Shown: piece after piece, positions 16,710 through 24,708 of the stretch | How the letters are laid out: each line of letters begins with the position of its first letter | Position numbering within the stretch: position 1 is the first letter of the stretch | Assembly (NCBI GenBank): GCA_020852655.1 | Contig: JADZAI010000054.1 | Coordinates: 1-64,000 of the forward strand | Direction: 5' to 3' | Length of the DNA stretch: 64,000 nucleotides | Source of the DNA: Alphaproteobacteria bacterium | Lineage (GTDB): Bacteria > Pseudomonadota > Alphaproteobacteria > Micropepsales > Micropepsaceae | Translations under genes and position numbers: made by a program | The notes under the pieces: generated by a model | Told to the model about the DNA's origin: nothing | The model's input: the letters and a program-made list of their open reading frames with translations, nothing else | The model's database searches: none

Positions 16710-19037
16710 ATGAAATTCGGCATGGGACAATCGGTGAAGCGCACCGAGGATCTCCGCCTCGTCACCGGACAGGGCCAGTATACCGACGACCTCACGCTGC
16801 CGAACCAGGCCCATGCCTGGTTCGTCCGCTCGCCGCACGCGCATGCGAAGCTCGGCAGCATCGACACCGCCGACGCCAGGCAGGCGCCCGGCGTCATCGC
16901 CGTGCTCACCTTCGAGGACATCGAGAAGCTGAACCCCGGCCGGCTCATCGCGCTCGCCCCGGTGCAAGGCAAGGGCGGCAAAGGCCCCGCCGAGGCCGAG
17001 CAGCCCTTTCTCGCCCGCGACAAGGTGCGCTGGGTCGGCGAGGCCATCGCGATGGTGATCGCCGAGACCGCTGCTCAGGCGAAGGACGCCGGCGAACTCG
17101 TCATGATCGACTACGATCCGCTCGATGCCGTCGGCACGCTGGAGGCCGTCGAGCGCGGGCAGGGCATCGCGCTCTGGGACTCGGCGCCTGACAATGTCGC
17201 GCTCGACTGGGAAGCGGGCGACGAGGCGGGCGTCAAGGCCGCCTTCGCCAAGGCCGCGCACACCGCCTCCATCGAGATCGTGCAGAACCGCATCGTCTGC
17301 AACGCGATGGAGACGCGCGCTGCCAACGCGGTGCATGATCCGTCCACGGACAGCTACACCATCTACACCTCGACCCAGGGCGTCGCCGGATTCCGCGCCC
17401 GCGTCTCGGCCTTCCTGAGGCACGACCCCGCCAAGATCCACATGATCACCCGCGATGTCGGCGGCGGCTTCGGCATGAAGAATTTCGTCTATCCCGAACA
17501 GCTCCTGTGCCCGCTCGCCGCGAAGATCGTCGGCCGTCCGGTCAAGTGGACGGGCGAGCGCAGCGAGGCCTTCACGGGCGACGCCGCCGGCCGCGACATG
17601 CGCACCAGGGCGGAAGCCGCGCTCGATGCCGAAGGTAGGCTCCTGGGCCTGCGCATCGTCGGCAGCGGCAATCTCGGCGCCTATCACTCGCAGTTCGGCG
17701 TCTTTATCCCGACGCTCGCGGGCAGCCGCGTCTTCGGCGGCGTCTATCGCATCCCCGCGGTCTACGCGAACATCAAGTGCTACTTCACGAACACCGGCCC
17801 GGTGGACGCCTATCGCGGCGCCGGCCGTCCCGAAGCCGCCTATCTGATGGAGCGGCTGATGGACCAGTGCGCCCGCGTCATGGGCGTCGACCGCATCGAG
17901 ATCCGCAAGCGCAACCTGCTCACCCAGGGCGAGCTGCCCTACACCAACTGGGCCGGCATCCCGTTCGACTCCGGCGACTTCGCCGGCAATCTCGACACCG
18001 CCCTCGGCCTCGCCGGCTTCGCCGATTTCGAGACGCGTCGCGCCGAAGCTGCGAAGCACGGCAAGCTGCGCGGCCTCGGCATCTGCTATTACGTCGAGAT
18101 CACCGGCGGCGGCGCGACCGAACCCGCGGCGATCCGCTTCACCGAGAATGGCGGCGTGGAAGTCAGCCTCGGCACGCAGTCGAACGGGCAGGGCCACGAG
18201 ACCAGCTTCGCCCAGATCCTCGCCGACCGTCTCGGCGTGCCCTTCGAATCCATCACCATCATGCAGGGCGACTCCCTGCGCGACATCGACGGCGGCGGCA
18301 CCGGCGGCTCGCGCTCGGCCCATATGTCGGGCGGCGCGATCTTCTCGGTCTCCGACGAAGTCGTGCGCAAGGGCAAGATCGCCGCGAGCGACGTCCTGGA
18401 GGCGGCGCCTGCCGACATCGAATTCACCGTCTCCGAAGGCGCCGGCCGCTTCGCCATCGCCGGCACCGACCGCACCATCTCTATCGGCGAACTCGCGATG
18501 GAGGCGAAGCGCCGCCCCATCGAAGGGCTCGAAGGCGGCCTCGACTCCACCGCCGCCTACAAGGGCGACCACAACACCTATCCGAACGGCGCCCATCTCT
18601 GCGAAGTCGAGATCGACCCCGACACCGGCGTCACCCGCATCGTGCGCTACACCGTGGTCGACGACTTCGGGAAGATCATCAATCCGATGATCGTCAGCGG
18701 CCAGGTCCATGGCGGCATCGTCCAGGGCCTCGGCCAGGCGCTGCACGAGGATTGCGTCTACGATCCCGAATCCGCCCAGCTCCTCACCGGCTCGTTCATG
18801 GATTACGGCATGCCCCGGGCCGACGACATGCCGAGCTTCGACCTCCACTTCAACGAAAGCGTCCCCTGCAAGACCAACCCGCTCGGCCTCAAGGGCTGCG
18901 GCGAGGCCGGCACGGTGGGCGCGCTGGCCGCCGTCATGAACGCCATCGCCGACGCCGTCGGCCCCCGCGGCATCACCCATATCGACATGCCCGCCACCCC
19001 CCAGCGCGTCTGGCAGGCCCTCCAGGACGCCGCCTGA
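16710..19037 (+). CDS. Xanthine dehydrogenase-family molybdopterin-binding subunit
   Basis: A 775-residue large subunit of the CoxL/XdhB type. VGGGFGMKNFVYPEQ, AYRGAGRPEAAY and TQSNGQGHETSF are molybdopterin-contact motifs, and KGCGEAGTVGALAAVMNAI carries the catalytic glutamate near the C-terminus. The active-site loop is AYRGAGR, unlike the CO dehydrogenase form I loop. It should oxidise an aldehyde, N-heterocycle or similar with a Mo-cofactor. The usual FAD (CoxM) and 2Fe-2S (CoxS) subunits are not adjacent, which is odd for the family. It follows the repeat-rich gap. Confidence 0.9.
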   Translation: MKFGMGQSVKRTEDLRLVTGQGQYTDDLTLPNQAHAWFVRSPHAHAKLGSIDTADARQAPGVIAVLTFEDIEKLNPGRLIALAPVQGKGGKGPAEAEQPFLARDKVRWVGEAIAMVIAETAAQAKDAGELVMIDYDPLDAVGTLEAVERGQGIALWDSAPDNVALDWEAGDEAGVKAAFAKAAHTASIEIVQNRIVCNAMETRAANAVHDPSTDSYTIYTSTQGVAGFRARVSAFLRHDPAKIHMITRDVGGGFGMKNFVYPEQLLCPLAAKIVGRPVKWTGERSEAFTGDAAGRDMRTRAEAALDAEGRLLGLRIVGSGNLGAYHSQFGVFIPTLAGSRVFGGVYRIPAVYANIKCYFTNTGPVDAYRGAGRPEAAYLMERLMDQCARVMGVDRIEIRKRNLLTQGELPYTNWAGIPFDSGDFAGNLDTALGLAGFADFETRRAEAAKHGKLRGLGICYYVEITGGGATEPAAIRFTENGGVEVSLGTQSNGQGHETSFAQILADRLGVPFESITIMQGDSLRDIDGGGTGGSRSAHMSGGAIFSVSDEVVRKGKIAASDVLEAAPADIEFTVSEGAGRFAIAGTDRTISIGELAMEAKRRPIEGLEGGLDSTAAYKGDHNTYPNGAHLCEVEIDPDTGVTRIVRYTVVDDFGKIINPMIVSGQVHGGIVQGLGQALHEDCVYDPESAQLLTGSFMDYGMPRADDMPSFDLHFNESVPCKTNPLGLKGCGEAGTVGALAAVMNAIADAVGPRGITHIDMPATPQRVWQALQDAA

Positions 19038-19177
19038 CGAGGGGCGTCAGGATTTGACGCGCCGCAGCGCCAGATAAAGCGGTGTCGGCCTTCCGCGGGC
19101 GGGAAAGGCGGCATCGGCGGCAGGCGCGGCGAGAAAAATTGGGCGAAATCGACGTTCGAATAGAGGTTGGCCTGAAG

Positions 19178-19186
19178 TTATCCACA
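19178..19186 (+). promoter_or_regulatory. Perfect DnaA box upstream of an exported protein gene
   Basis: TTATCCACA matches the DnaA consensus TTATNCACA exactly. It lies 92 bases before the ATG at 19278, inside a 240-base gap that is AT-richer than its surroundings. Only one box is visible, so it is not an origin. It may mark DnaA-linked transcription or be chance. Confidence 0.35.
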
Positions 19187-19277
19187 GAGGCCGCGCGTGA
19201 ATCGGGGAAAAGTGGAAAACGAATGCCCGCCGCCGCCCGCGCCCCTAAGATGCGAGTCGCATAAAGGGGGAGGAACC

Positions 19278-19628
19278 ATGTTCAGGACCGTCATCCGCCG
19301 CGCCGCCGCGACTGGCGCGACGCTCTTTTTGTTCGTTGGCGCTGCGGCCGCAGACGCCGTGCCGCCCGGCTGCGACGATCCAGCCCTGGTGCCCAGCCTC
19401 ACCGCCTTCGTCGAGAATATCGAGGAGATCAAGGCGGCCGGCATGGCGGTGAAAGAGGTGCGCGGCTTCGCCGAGGTCTCCTATGACGAGGCCGCTCAGG
19501 TACGCGTCTGCTCCGCCGAGGCCGAACTCGCCAACGGGCAGATGCTGGACTTAAAGATCACCTTCAACCCCAGCACCGAAAACCCCGGCAACTTCGTGCC
19601 CAAGGTCGAATACGCCCCGCGCGCCTAG
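19278..19628 (+). CDS. Small exported protein of unknown function, 116 aa
   Basis: The start ATG 19278 follows a strong GGGGGAGG. The N-terminus MFRTVIRRAAATGATLFLFVG with AAADA forms a signal peptide; the mature part is about 90 residues with two cysteines (GCDD, RVCSAE), probably disulfide-linked. The conserved-looking core VRGFAEVSYDEAAQVRVCSA resembles domains of small periplasmic binding or inhibitor proteins, but I assign no family. Its TAG stop shares CTAG with the stop of the convergent VOC gene. Confidence 0.75.
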   Translation: MFRTVIRRAAATGATLFLFVGAAAADAVPPGCDDPALVPSLTAFVENIEEIKAAGMAVKEVRGFAEVSYDEAAQVRVCSAEAELANGQMLDLKITFNPSTENPGNFVPKVEYAPRA

Positions 19629-20017
19629 ACCGGCCGTGCGGCAGGCTGGAACAGCTCGACGACATTGCCCGATGGGTCGAGGATCAGAACCTGCTTGCCG
19701 CCCGGGCCTTCGAGGACGTCATTGCGAAACGGCGCGCCCGCCGCCTTCAGCCTGGCGACCTCGGCGGCGATGTCGTCGACGATCAGGTGAATCCGGTTCC
19801 ACCCGCCCGGCCTAGGCTTCACGCCATCCGGCATCGGCCGTGCCGCCGAACTCGCAGGCCCGCTCAGCAGCAGCCTCAGGTTTCCGCGGGCGACGTCGGC
19901 GAAGGCGGGGAAGCTGGTCAGCGCCTCAAAGCCGAGCACGCCAGTGTAGAAGGCCACCGCCTTCGCGACGTCGTCGACCATATAGCGAACGCTCACCATC
20001 TCATGCGTAGCAGGCAT
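19625..20017 (-). CDS. VOC / glyoxalase-fold protein
   Basis: A 130-residue vicinal-oxygen-chelate protein with two beta-alpha-beta-beta-beta units: residues about 6-50 (VRYMVDDVAKAVAFYTGVLGF) and about 68-125 (NRIHLIVDDIAAEVARLKAAG, then ILDPSGNVVELFQP). H in RIHLIV and E in VVELFQ are likely metal ligands. ATG 20017 is preferred because AGAGGAG precedes it closely; ATG 20035 is a possible alternative. It follows the ArsR-ArsC fusion by about 15 bases and is likely co-transcribed. It has no cysteine pair, so it is not the C-As lyase ArsI. Confidence 0.85.
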   Translation of the reverse strand: MPATHEMVSVRYMVDDVAKAVAFYTGVLGFEALTSFPAFADVARGNLRLLLSGPASSAARPMPDGVKPRPGGWNRIHLIVDDIAAEVARLKAAGAPFRNDVLEGPGGKQVLILDPSGNVVELFQPAARPV

Positions 20018-20031
20018 GGCTTTCTCCTCTG

Positions 20032-20796
20032 TCATCGGTCTTGCGCCGCGAGCGCGGCGAGCAGGAAATCGACCCGCGTCGCGAGCTCGGCCGCCGTCTG
20101 CTGGAACAGCGGATAAGTGACGTCGTCCGCCTCGCCCGTCGCGGGATTGGGCATGCTCCAGTGGATCGCCTCGGGAGGACCGGGGAAGGGCGGGCACACC
20201 TCGCGCACCTGGTCGCACAGGCTGATCACGCAATCGAAGCGCTCGCCCGCGAAGAGACCCAGAGGCTTTGCCTCCTTGCCGGCAAGGTCGATGGCGTAGG
20301 TCTCACGCATCACGCGCACCGCGTTCGGATGCAGCGGCTTCGGCTTGCTGCCGGCGCTGTAGGCCTCGACCGCGCCCGCCGACTTCGCGCGCATCAGCAT
20401 CTCCGCCATCTGCGAGCGCGCGCTGTTGCCGGTGCACAGGAACAGCACCCGTGCCGGCTTGATCGCCGCGTCATCGCGCGCCGGCGCCGTCAGCCGCAGG
20501 CCCGGATGCAGCGCCCCGCCCGTCGCCGACAGCACGTTTCCGACGCGCGCCAGGTCCAGCCCGTAATACGTGTCGCGCCGATCCGCCGAACTCCGCCGCG
20601 CCGATACCAGTCGCCCGTCGCGCAGCTTCGCCAGATGATACGAAACGAGATTCTGCGGCTCGCCCACCAGCCCCGTCAGCTCCCGCACACTGCGATCGCT
20701 ACGGGAGAGCTCACCCAACAAGCGCCAGCGCAGCGGATGGCCGGCGAGCTGTAAAAACGGCGGGGGCGTCGGCGCGGGCAGAGGCAGGGCGGTCAT
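20032..20796 (-). CDS. ArsR-type HTH fused to arsenate reductase (LMW phosphatase fold)
   Basis: A 254-residue fusion. Residues about 12-95 form an ArsR-type winged helix (LAGHPLRWRLLGEL, NLVSYHLAKLRDGRLV) with no cysteine, so the canonical arsenite site is absent. Residues about 115-250 are a thioredoxin-dependent arsenate reductase: C121-x5-R127 forms the P-loop (CTGNSAR), and C194 and C201 match the redox pair of staphylococcal ArsC in spacing. The general-acid position after HWSMP is N217 (codon AAT at 20146-20148) where D is expected. No arsenite efflux gene is adjacent. A candidate operator lies 24-46 bases upstream. Confidence 0.88.
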   Translation of the reverse strand: MTALPLPAPTPPPFLQLAGHPLRWRLLGELSRSDRSVRELTGLVGEPQNLVSYHLAKLRDGRLVSARRSSADRRDTYYGLDLARVGNVLSATGGALHPGLRLTAPARDDAAIKPARVLFLCTGNSARSQMAEMLMRAKSAGAVEAYSAGSKPKPLHPNAVRVMRETYAIDLAGKEAKPLGLFAGERFDCVISLCDQVREVCPPFPGPPEAIHWSMPNPATGEADDVTYPLFQQTAAELATRVDFLLAALAAQDR

Positions 20797-20817
20797 GCCC
20801 CTAGATGCACCCAACGG

Positions 20818-20848
20818 ATTTGATGCATCAATGCAATTTGATATATTG
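20818..20848. promoter_or_regulatory. Candidate ArsR operator
   Basis: The perfect palindrome TTGATGCATCAA lies at 20820-20831. The half-site TTGAT recurs at 20838-20842, giving alternating TTGAT / ATCAA / TTGAT units, and ATTTGAT occurs at 20818 and 20836, 18 bases apart. It sits in an AT-rich island in an otherwise GC-rich stretch, 22 bases upstream of the fusion gene's start. It resembles ArsR boxes of alphaproteobacteria. The divergent DUF3237 gene could share it. Confidence 0.6.
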
Positions 20849-20935
20849 CGCCACTGTGTCGCAGCCCGCTTTGCGCAACGCCGACGTTCGAATGTCCCGT
20901 TAACAGCGCCGCCGGGGCCGCCTAAGCTCGCGCGC

Positions 20936-21406
20936 ATGTTCACGCCCGCCCTCGAATATCTCTTCACGCTCCGCATAGCCGCCGGCGGCGACCGGCATGA
21001 TTTCGGACGGACCCCGGTGGGCTTGCGGGCCTTCGCCGCGATCACCGGCGGTACCTTCGAAGGGCCGCGGCTAAGGGGCACGGTCGCGCCCTCGGGCGGC
21101 GACTGGCCGATCGTCACGGCGCCCGGGAAATATCTGCTCGACGTTCGCGCCCACCTCGTCACCGATGCCGGCGCCGCGATCCTCATGACCTATACGGGCC
21201 GCTGGAACATGACGCCGGAGGTCGCAGCGCGCGCCTTCAACCCGGCCACCGCGAGCGGCGTGAAGCCGGAGGAGCACTATTTCCGCACCTCCATCGCCTT
21301 CCAGACCGGCGCCGCGGAACTTGCCTGGCTGAACGACATCATCGCCGTCGGCGTCGGCCACAAGACGCCGGAAGGCGTCACCTACACCGTCTTCCAGGTC
21401 GCCTGA
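20936..21406 (+). CDS. DUF3237 family protein
   Basis: A 156-residue beta-rich protein. LEYLFTLRIAAGG, RAFAAITGGTFEGPRLRGTV and GDWPIV, then YLLDVRAHLVTDAGAAI, are the ordered DUF3237 blocks; HYFRTSIAFQTGAAELAWLNDIIAVG closes the fold. The family has no proven reaction. The ATG at 20936 gives the typical family N-terminus. It is divergent from arsR-arsC across the operator region and 61 bases upstream of the alcohol dehydrogenase gene. Confidence 0.85.
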   Translation: MFTPALEYLFTLRIAAGGDRHDFGRTPVGLRAFAAITGGTFEGPRLRGTVAPSGGDWPIVTAPGKYLLDVRAHLVTDAGAAILMTYTGRWNMTPEVAARAFNPATASGVKPEEHYFRTSIAFQTGAAELAWLNDIIAVGVGHKTPEGVTYTVFQVA

Positions 21407-21467
21407 CCTTGGAGATCATCCGTAGACAGAACAAAGGTGCGCGGCGGTTTCGCGCAGGGGGATTCGC

Positions 21468-22520
21468 ATGAAGGCGCTGGTGTTCAACGGTCCGCGCGAC
21501 ATCCGCTACGAGTCCTACAAGGACCCCGAGCTCGGCTCGGACAATGCCGCGATCCTGAAGGTCACCAAATGCTCGATCTGCGGCTCCGACCTGCACATCT
21601 TCCACGGCGAGCAGGTGATGACGACGCGCTACAGCGAGGGCGTCGAGAAATTCTGCGTCGGCCACGAATTCATCGGCGAGGTGGTCGAAATCGGCCGCGA
21701 CGTGCATGGCTTCAAGGTCGGCGACAAGGTGCTGTCGTCCGCCGGCACGGGCTGCGGCAAGTGCATGGCATGCCGCACCGGCCGGCCGCTCGAATGCCCG
21801 ACCGCGCGGGCCTTCGGCCTCGATGCCGAGCGCAACGGCGGGCAGGCCGAGTTCGTCAACATCCCGAATGCCGACCAGACGCTGCTGCACCTGCCCGAAG
21901 GCGTCAGCGACGAACAGGCGGTGCTGCTGACCGACGCCATGGCGACGGCCTATTTCGGCGCCCGCAACGCCGACATCAAGGCAAGCAACACCGTCGCGGT
22001 TGTCGGCCTCGGGCCGATCGGCCTGATCGCGGTCGAGCTGGCGCTGCTGCTCGGCGCATCGCGGGTCTTTGCGATCGATCCGGTCGCAAGCCGCCGGGCT
22101 CGCGCCGCCGCCCTGGGGGCGGAGGTGCTGCCCGCCGGGCCGGAGACGGTCGCCGAGATCTTCGAGAAGACCCAGGGGCGCGGCGTGCAGTCGGTGATCG
22201 AAGCATCCGGCGCGAAGGCGGCGATCGAGACCGCGCTGAAGCTCGTCGCCGGCGGCGGTACGCTGTCGATCATCGGCGTGCCGCAGCCCGATGTTGGGCT
22301 CCAGGTGATGCCGATCTTCTACCGCAACCTCACGGTCCGTTCGGGCAACGCGCCGGTGCCGTTCCTGTGGCGCGAGGTCATCCCGCTGGTGCAGCAGGGC
22401 CGGCTGAAGGCCGCGGACCTCTTCACGCATACGCTGCCGTTGTCACAAGGCGCGGACGCCTATCGCATCTTCGACTCGCGCCAGGACGACGTCGTGAAGG
22501 TCATGATCGAGGTTGGCTGA
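21468..22520 (+). CDS. Zinc-dependent alcohol dehydrogenase (MDR)
   Basis: A 350-residue medium-chain dehydrogenase. Catalytic zinc ligands are C38 in CSICGSD and H66-E67 in GHEF. The structural zinc site is C96, C99, C102 and C110 (CGKCMACRTG with a later C). The NAD(P) Rossmann motif is VVGLGPIGL. It resembles glutathione-independent alcohol or threonine-type dehydrogenases in the 'formaldehyde/zinc' subgroup. The substrate is unknown. It may share the DUF3237 transcript. It converges on the cysteine-cluster gene with a 2-base gap. Confidence 0.92.
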   Translation: MKALVFNGPRDIRYESYKDPELGSDNAAILKVTKCSICGSDLHIFHGEQVMTTRYSEGVEKFCVGHEFIGEVVEIGRDVHGFKVGDKVLSSAGTGCGKCMACRTGRPLECPTARAFGLDAERNGGQAEFVNIPNADQTLLHLPEGVSDEQAVLLTDAMATAYFGARNADIKASNTVAVVGLGPIGLIAVELALLLGASRVFAIDPVASRRARAAALGAEVLPAGPETVAEIFEKTQGRGVQSVIEASGAKAAIETALKLVAGGGTLSIIGVPQPDVGLQVMPIFYRNLTVRSGNAPVPFLWREVIPLVQQGRLKAADLFTHTLPLSQGADAYRIFDSRQDDVVKVMIEVG

Positions 22521-22522
22521 TC

Positions 22523-23059
22523 TCAGGCCGGCGGGGCCAGCCCGCTCGCGCGTGCCATGGGCCCCAAGCGGCGAAGGAAGACGCGCACGTCGCGCTGCAC
22601 CTCGTCGAGCGCGAACCGCGCCAGGGTCTCCGGAGTCCAGTCGTCCCACGGTGCCAGCCGGGCCAGCAGCGCGCCACGCTCCGACTCGTCAGCGGGTGTA
22701 AGCGGCAGCCGCTCGGCCGCCGTCATCAGCAGCGCGATCAGCTCGTGAATCTGCTTCATCCGGCTGAACGCGGCCATTACTTCGGACGCGATCCCCGGAT
22801 CGCGGCGCCATGAGCGGCCGGCAAAGAGATGCTGAACGACGTAGGGGCCGGCTCCGAGACAGTCGTAGCGCGCGCAGCCGGTCATCCCGCGCTCGGCGAG
22901 GTCATCATGCACGCGACACAAATTCGTCACGGTCAGGAGCGGGCAGGGCACGCCGGCCGGCTTGTCGAAGGCGAAGGACGTGCCGGCCTCGAACGACAGC
23001 GCGACGCAACACAGGGCCTCGCATTTTGAGCAATCCGTGCGGAGATCGGGGATCGTCAT
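22523..23059 (-). CDS. Cysteine-cluster protein
   Basis: A 178-residue protein starting MTIPDLRTDCSKCEALCC. Eight cysteines fall in the first 67 residues: C10, C13, C17, C18, C39, C48, C62 and C67, and a YDCLGAG turn follows. The pattern CxxCxxxCC with spaced partners suggests zinc or iron-sulfur coordination, like the YkgJ-type cysteine clusters; the same module occurs at the N-terminus of some pentapeptide-repeat proteins as I recall. The remaining C-terminal half is helical with no recognised domain. The role is unknown. Confidence 0.8.
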   Translation of the reverse strand: MTIPDLRTDCSKCEALCCVALSFEAGTSFAFDKPAGVPCPLLTVTNLCRVHDDLAERGMTGCARYDCLGAGPYVVQHLFAGRSWRRDPGIASEVMAAFSRMKQIHELIALLMTAAERLPLTPADESERGALLARLAPWDDWTPETLARFALDEVQRDVRVFLRRLGPMARASGLAPPA

Positions 23060-23233
23060 GGTCCGATCCGGCTGAGGACATGCGCCATACGAGCCCAAAT
23101 AGAAGGCTGCGGGCCGGCGCGAAAGCCTGTGGTGAGATGCCGAGGGGGATACACCTGCCCGTCACCTGACATGTAACATATCACAATTGCATCGGGGCTT
23201 GCGTTCCGCGATATCTTCCGCCGGGAGGCTGCC

Positions 23234-24070
23234 ATGCCGCGTCTGGAAACATTTGCTGGAAATGCACCCGTTGATGCCGTCCTGGCGGCCATCCACCGGG
23301 ACGGCGGTGCGATCCTGACCGGCATGCTGGGCGCCGAAGCCCTCGCTGCGTTGAACGCTGAGCTCTTGCCGTTCCTCGAAATCACGAAGGCTGGGCGCGA
23401 GGCCTTTTCCGGCTTCAGGACAACACGGACAGGCGCCCTCGCAGCACGATCTCCGCTGGTCAGGCGGGCGCTGCTGGAGCCGCGGATTCGCGCCATTGCC
23501 GACGCCGTGCTGTTGCCGAACTGCGAACGCTATCAGGTGAACGTCACGCACGTCATCCGGATCATGCCCGGCGAGGTGGCGCAGGTGATGCACAAGGACC
23601 GCTGGTCCTGGCAGTATCTGAAGGGCATGGAGCCCCAACTCAATACGATTTGGGCGCTGAGCGACTTTACGCAGGCAAATGGTGCGACGCTGGTCGTGCC
23701 GGGCTCGCAAAGCTGGCCGGATAGCCGACGCCCGGCAGGTCACGAAATTGCCGTGGCGGCGATGCCCGCCGGGTCGGTCCTCGTCTACACCGGCTCGGTG
23801 TTTCACGCTGGCGGGGCCAACACCACCGATCAGCCGCGCGTCGGGATGAACCTCACCTATTGTCTCGGCTGGCTGCGTCAGGAGGAGAACCAGTATCTCT
23901 CGTGCCCACCCGAGATTGCCCGCAGTTTCGAGCCCGAACTTGCAGCGCTCATGGGCTACGCGTCAGGCGGATACGGTCTGGGGTTCTACACGCCGCCCGG
24001 ACTGGCCGACGGGCCCGAAGTCTACCCGATCGAACATGCCGTGCAGCCGGGCACGGCGGGCGCACCTTAG
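23234..24070 (+). CDS. Phytanoyl-CoA dioxygenase family protein
   Basis: A 278-residue Fe(II)/2-oxoglutarate-dependent oxygenase. The 2-His-1-Asp facial triad is H120-x-D122 (MHKDRW) and H191 (VFHAGGAN), with R202 after it as the likely 2-oxoglutarate anchor. TLVVPGSQSW and PAGSVLVYTGSVFH are standard strands of the jelly-roll. It probably hydroxylates a small metabolite; the substrate is unknown. The GGAGG at 23222 precedes ATG 23234. Confidence 0.9.
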   Translation: MPRLETFAGNAPVDAVLAAIHRDGGAILTGMLGAEALAALNAELLPFLEITKAGREAFSGFRTTRTGALAARSPLVRRALLEPRIRAIADAVLLPNCERYQVNVTHVIRIMPGEVAQVMHKDRWSWQYLKGMEPQLNTIWALSDFTQANGATLVVPGSQSWPDSRRPAGHEIAVAAMPAGSVLVYTGSVFHAGGANTTDQPRVGMNLTYCLGWLRQEENQYLSCPPEIARSFEPELAALMGYASGGYGLGFYTPPGLADGPEVYPIEHAVQPGTAGAP

Positions 24071-24096
24071 CGGGACCGTTGGGTCGCGGGCGGCCG

Positions 24097-24633
24097 TCAG
24101 TTCTGCTCGTCTTTCCACTTCTGGACGGCCGCCAGCGTGTTCTTCACATGCTCGGACGAGTCGAGATTGGTGTAGGCGTAGACGACCATGCCCTCGGGCG
24201 AGATCACGTAGGATGTCCGGTTCGCAAGTTCGGGCTTCTTGTCGAGGACCGCATCGTAGGCCTTCATGATCGCCTGATCGGAATCCGAAGCGACAGGAAA
24301 TTTGCTCCGGCATTCGCTCACGGAAAACTTGTTGAGCGTGGCTATGTCGTCTGCCGAGACGCCGATCACCGTAGCGCCGAGAGCGGCGAACTGCTCGGTG
24401 GCATCGGCGAAATCATGCGCTTCGGCTGTGCAGCCCGGCGTGAACGCTGCCGGGTAGAAGTAGAGTACGACCGGACCTTTGGCCAAAGCCTCGCTCAGTT
24501 GGAACGTGAATTCCTTGCCGCCGAGTGTCGCTTCGGTGGTGAATTCCGGGGCGGGCGAGCCGACGTCGAGTTGTGCTGCGGCGCTGCCGACCAGTGCGGC
24601 GGCAAAGGTGAAGGTGGCGAGCAAACGGGTCAT
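24097..24633 (-). CDS. Exported peroxiredoxin (Bcp/PrxQ-like)
   Basis: A 178-residue protein whose first 20 residues (MTRLLATFTFAAALVGSAAA) form a signal peptide, so it acts in the periplasm. YFYPAAFTPGCTAEAHDF holds the peroxidatic cysteine in the PxxxTxxC motif; there is a further cysteine (SVSECRSKFPV) that could resolve it. Export is less common for this family, most members of which are cytosolic. It reduces peroxides using thiols. It converges on the dioxygenase gene, and is separate from recX. Confidence 0.9.
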   Translation of the reverse strand: MTRLLATFTFAAALVGSAAAQLDVGSPAPEFTTEATLGGKEFTFQLSEALAKGPVVLYFYPAAFTPGCTAEAHDFADATEQFAALGATVIGVSADDIATLNKFSVSECRSKFPVASDSDQAIMKAYDAVLDKKPELANRTSYVISPEGMVVYAYTNLDSSEHVKNTLAAVQKWKDEQN

Positions 24634-24708
24634 GCGTGCATCTCCTTACCCCCGGTTCTACGCCACTTCCGTGTGGCCCCGCCAATGACGATTGTTTAGG
24701 CCGGGCAG

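Noticed and set aside
16680-18980. A 766-residue open frame on the minus strand opposite the molybdopterin subunit
   Set aside because: It is a shadow produced by GC-rich codons; it has no family motif, ribosome site or domain order, while the plus strand has a full known protein.
19100-19277. Replication origin around the DnaA box
   Set aside because: Only one box is visible, there is no AT-rich unwinding element, and no parA/dnaA-type gene flanks it.
19625-20017. ArsI C-As lyase, suggested by the arsenic-linked position
   Set aside because: The VOC protein has no cysteine, and ArsI needs a cysteine pair.
20936-22520. Arsenic-resistance operon including the alcohol dehydrogenase
   Set aside because: Neither DUF3237 nor this MDR family is known to act on arsenic; only a possible shared promoter supports a link.
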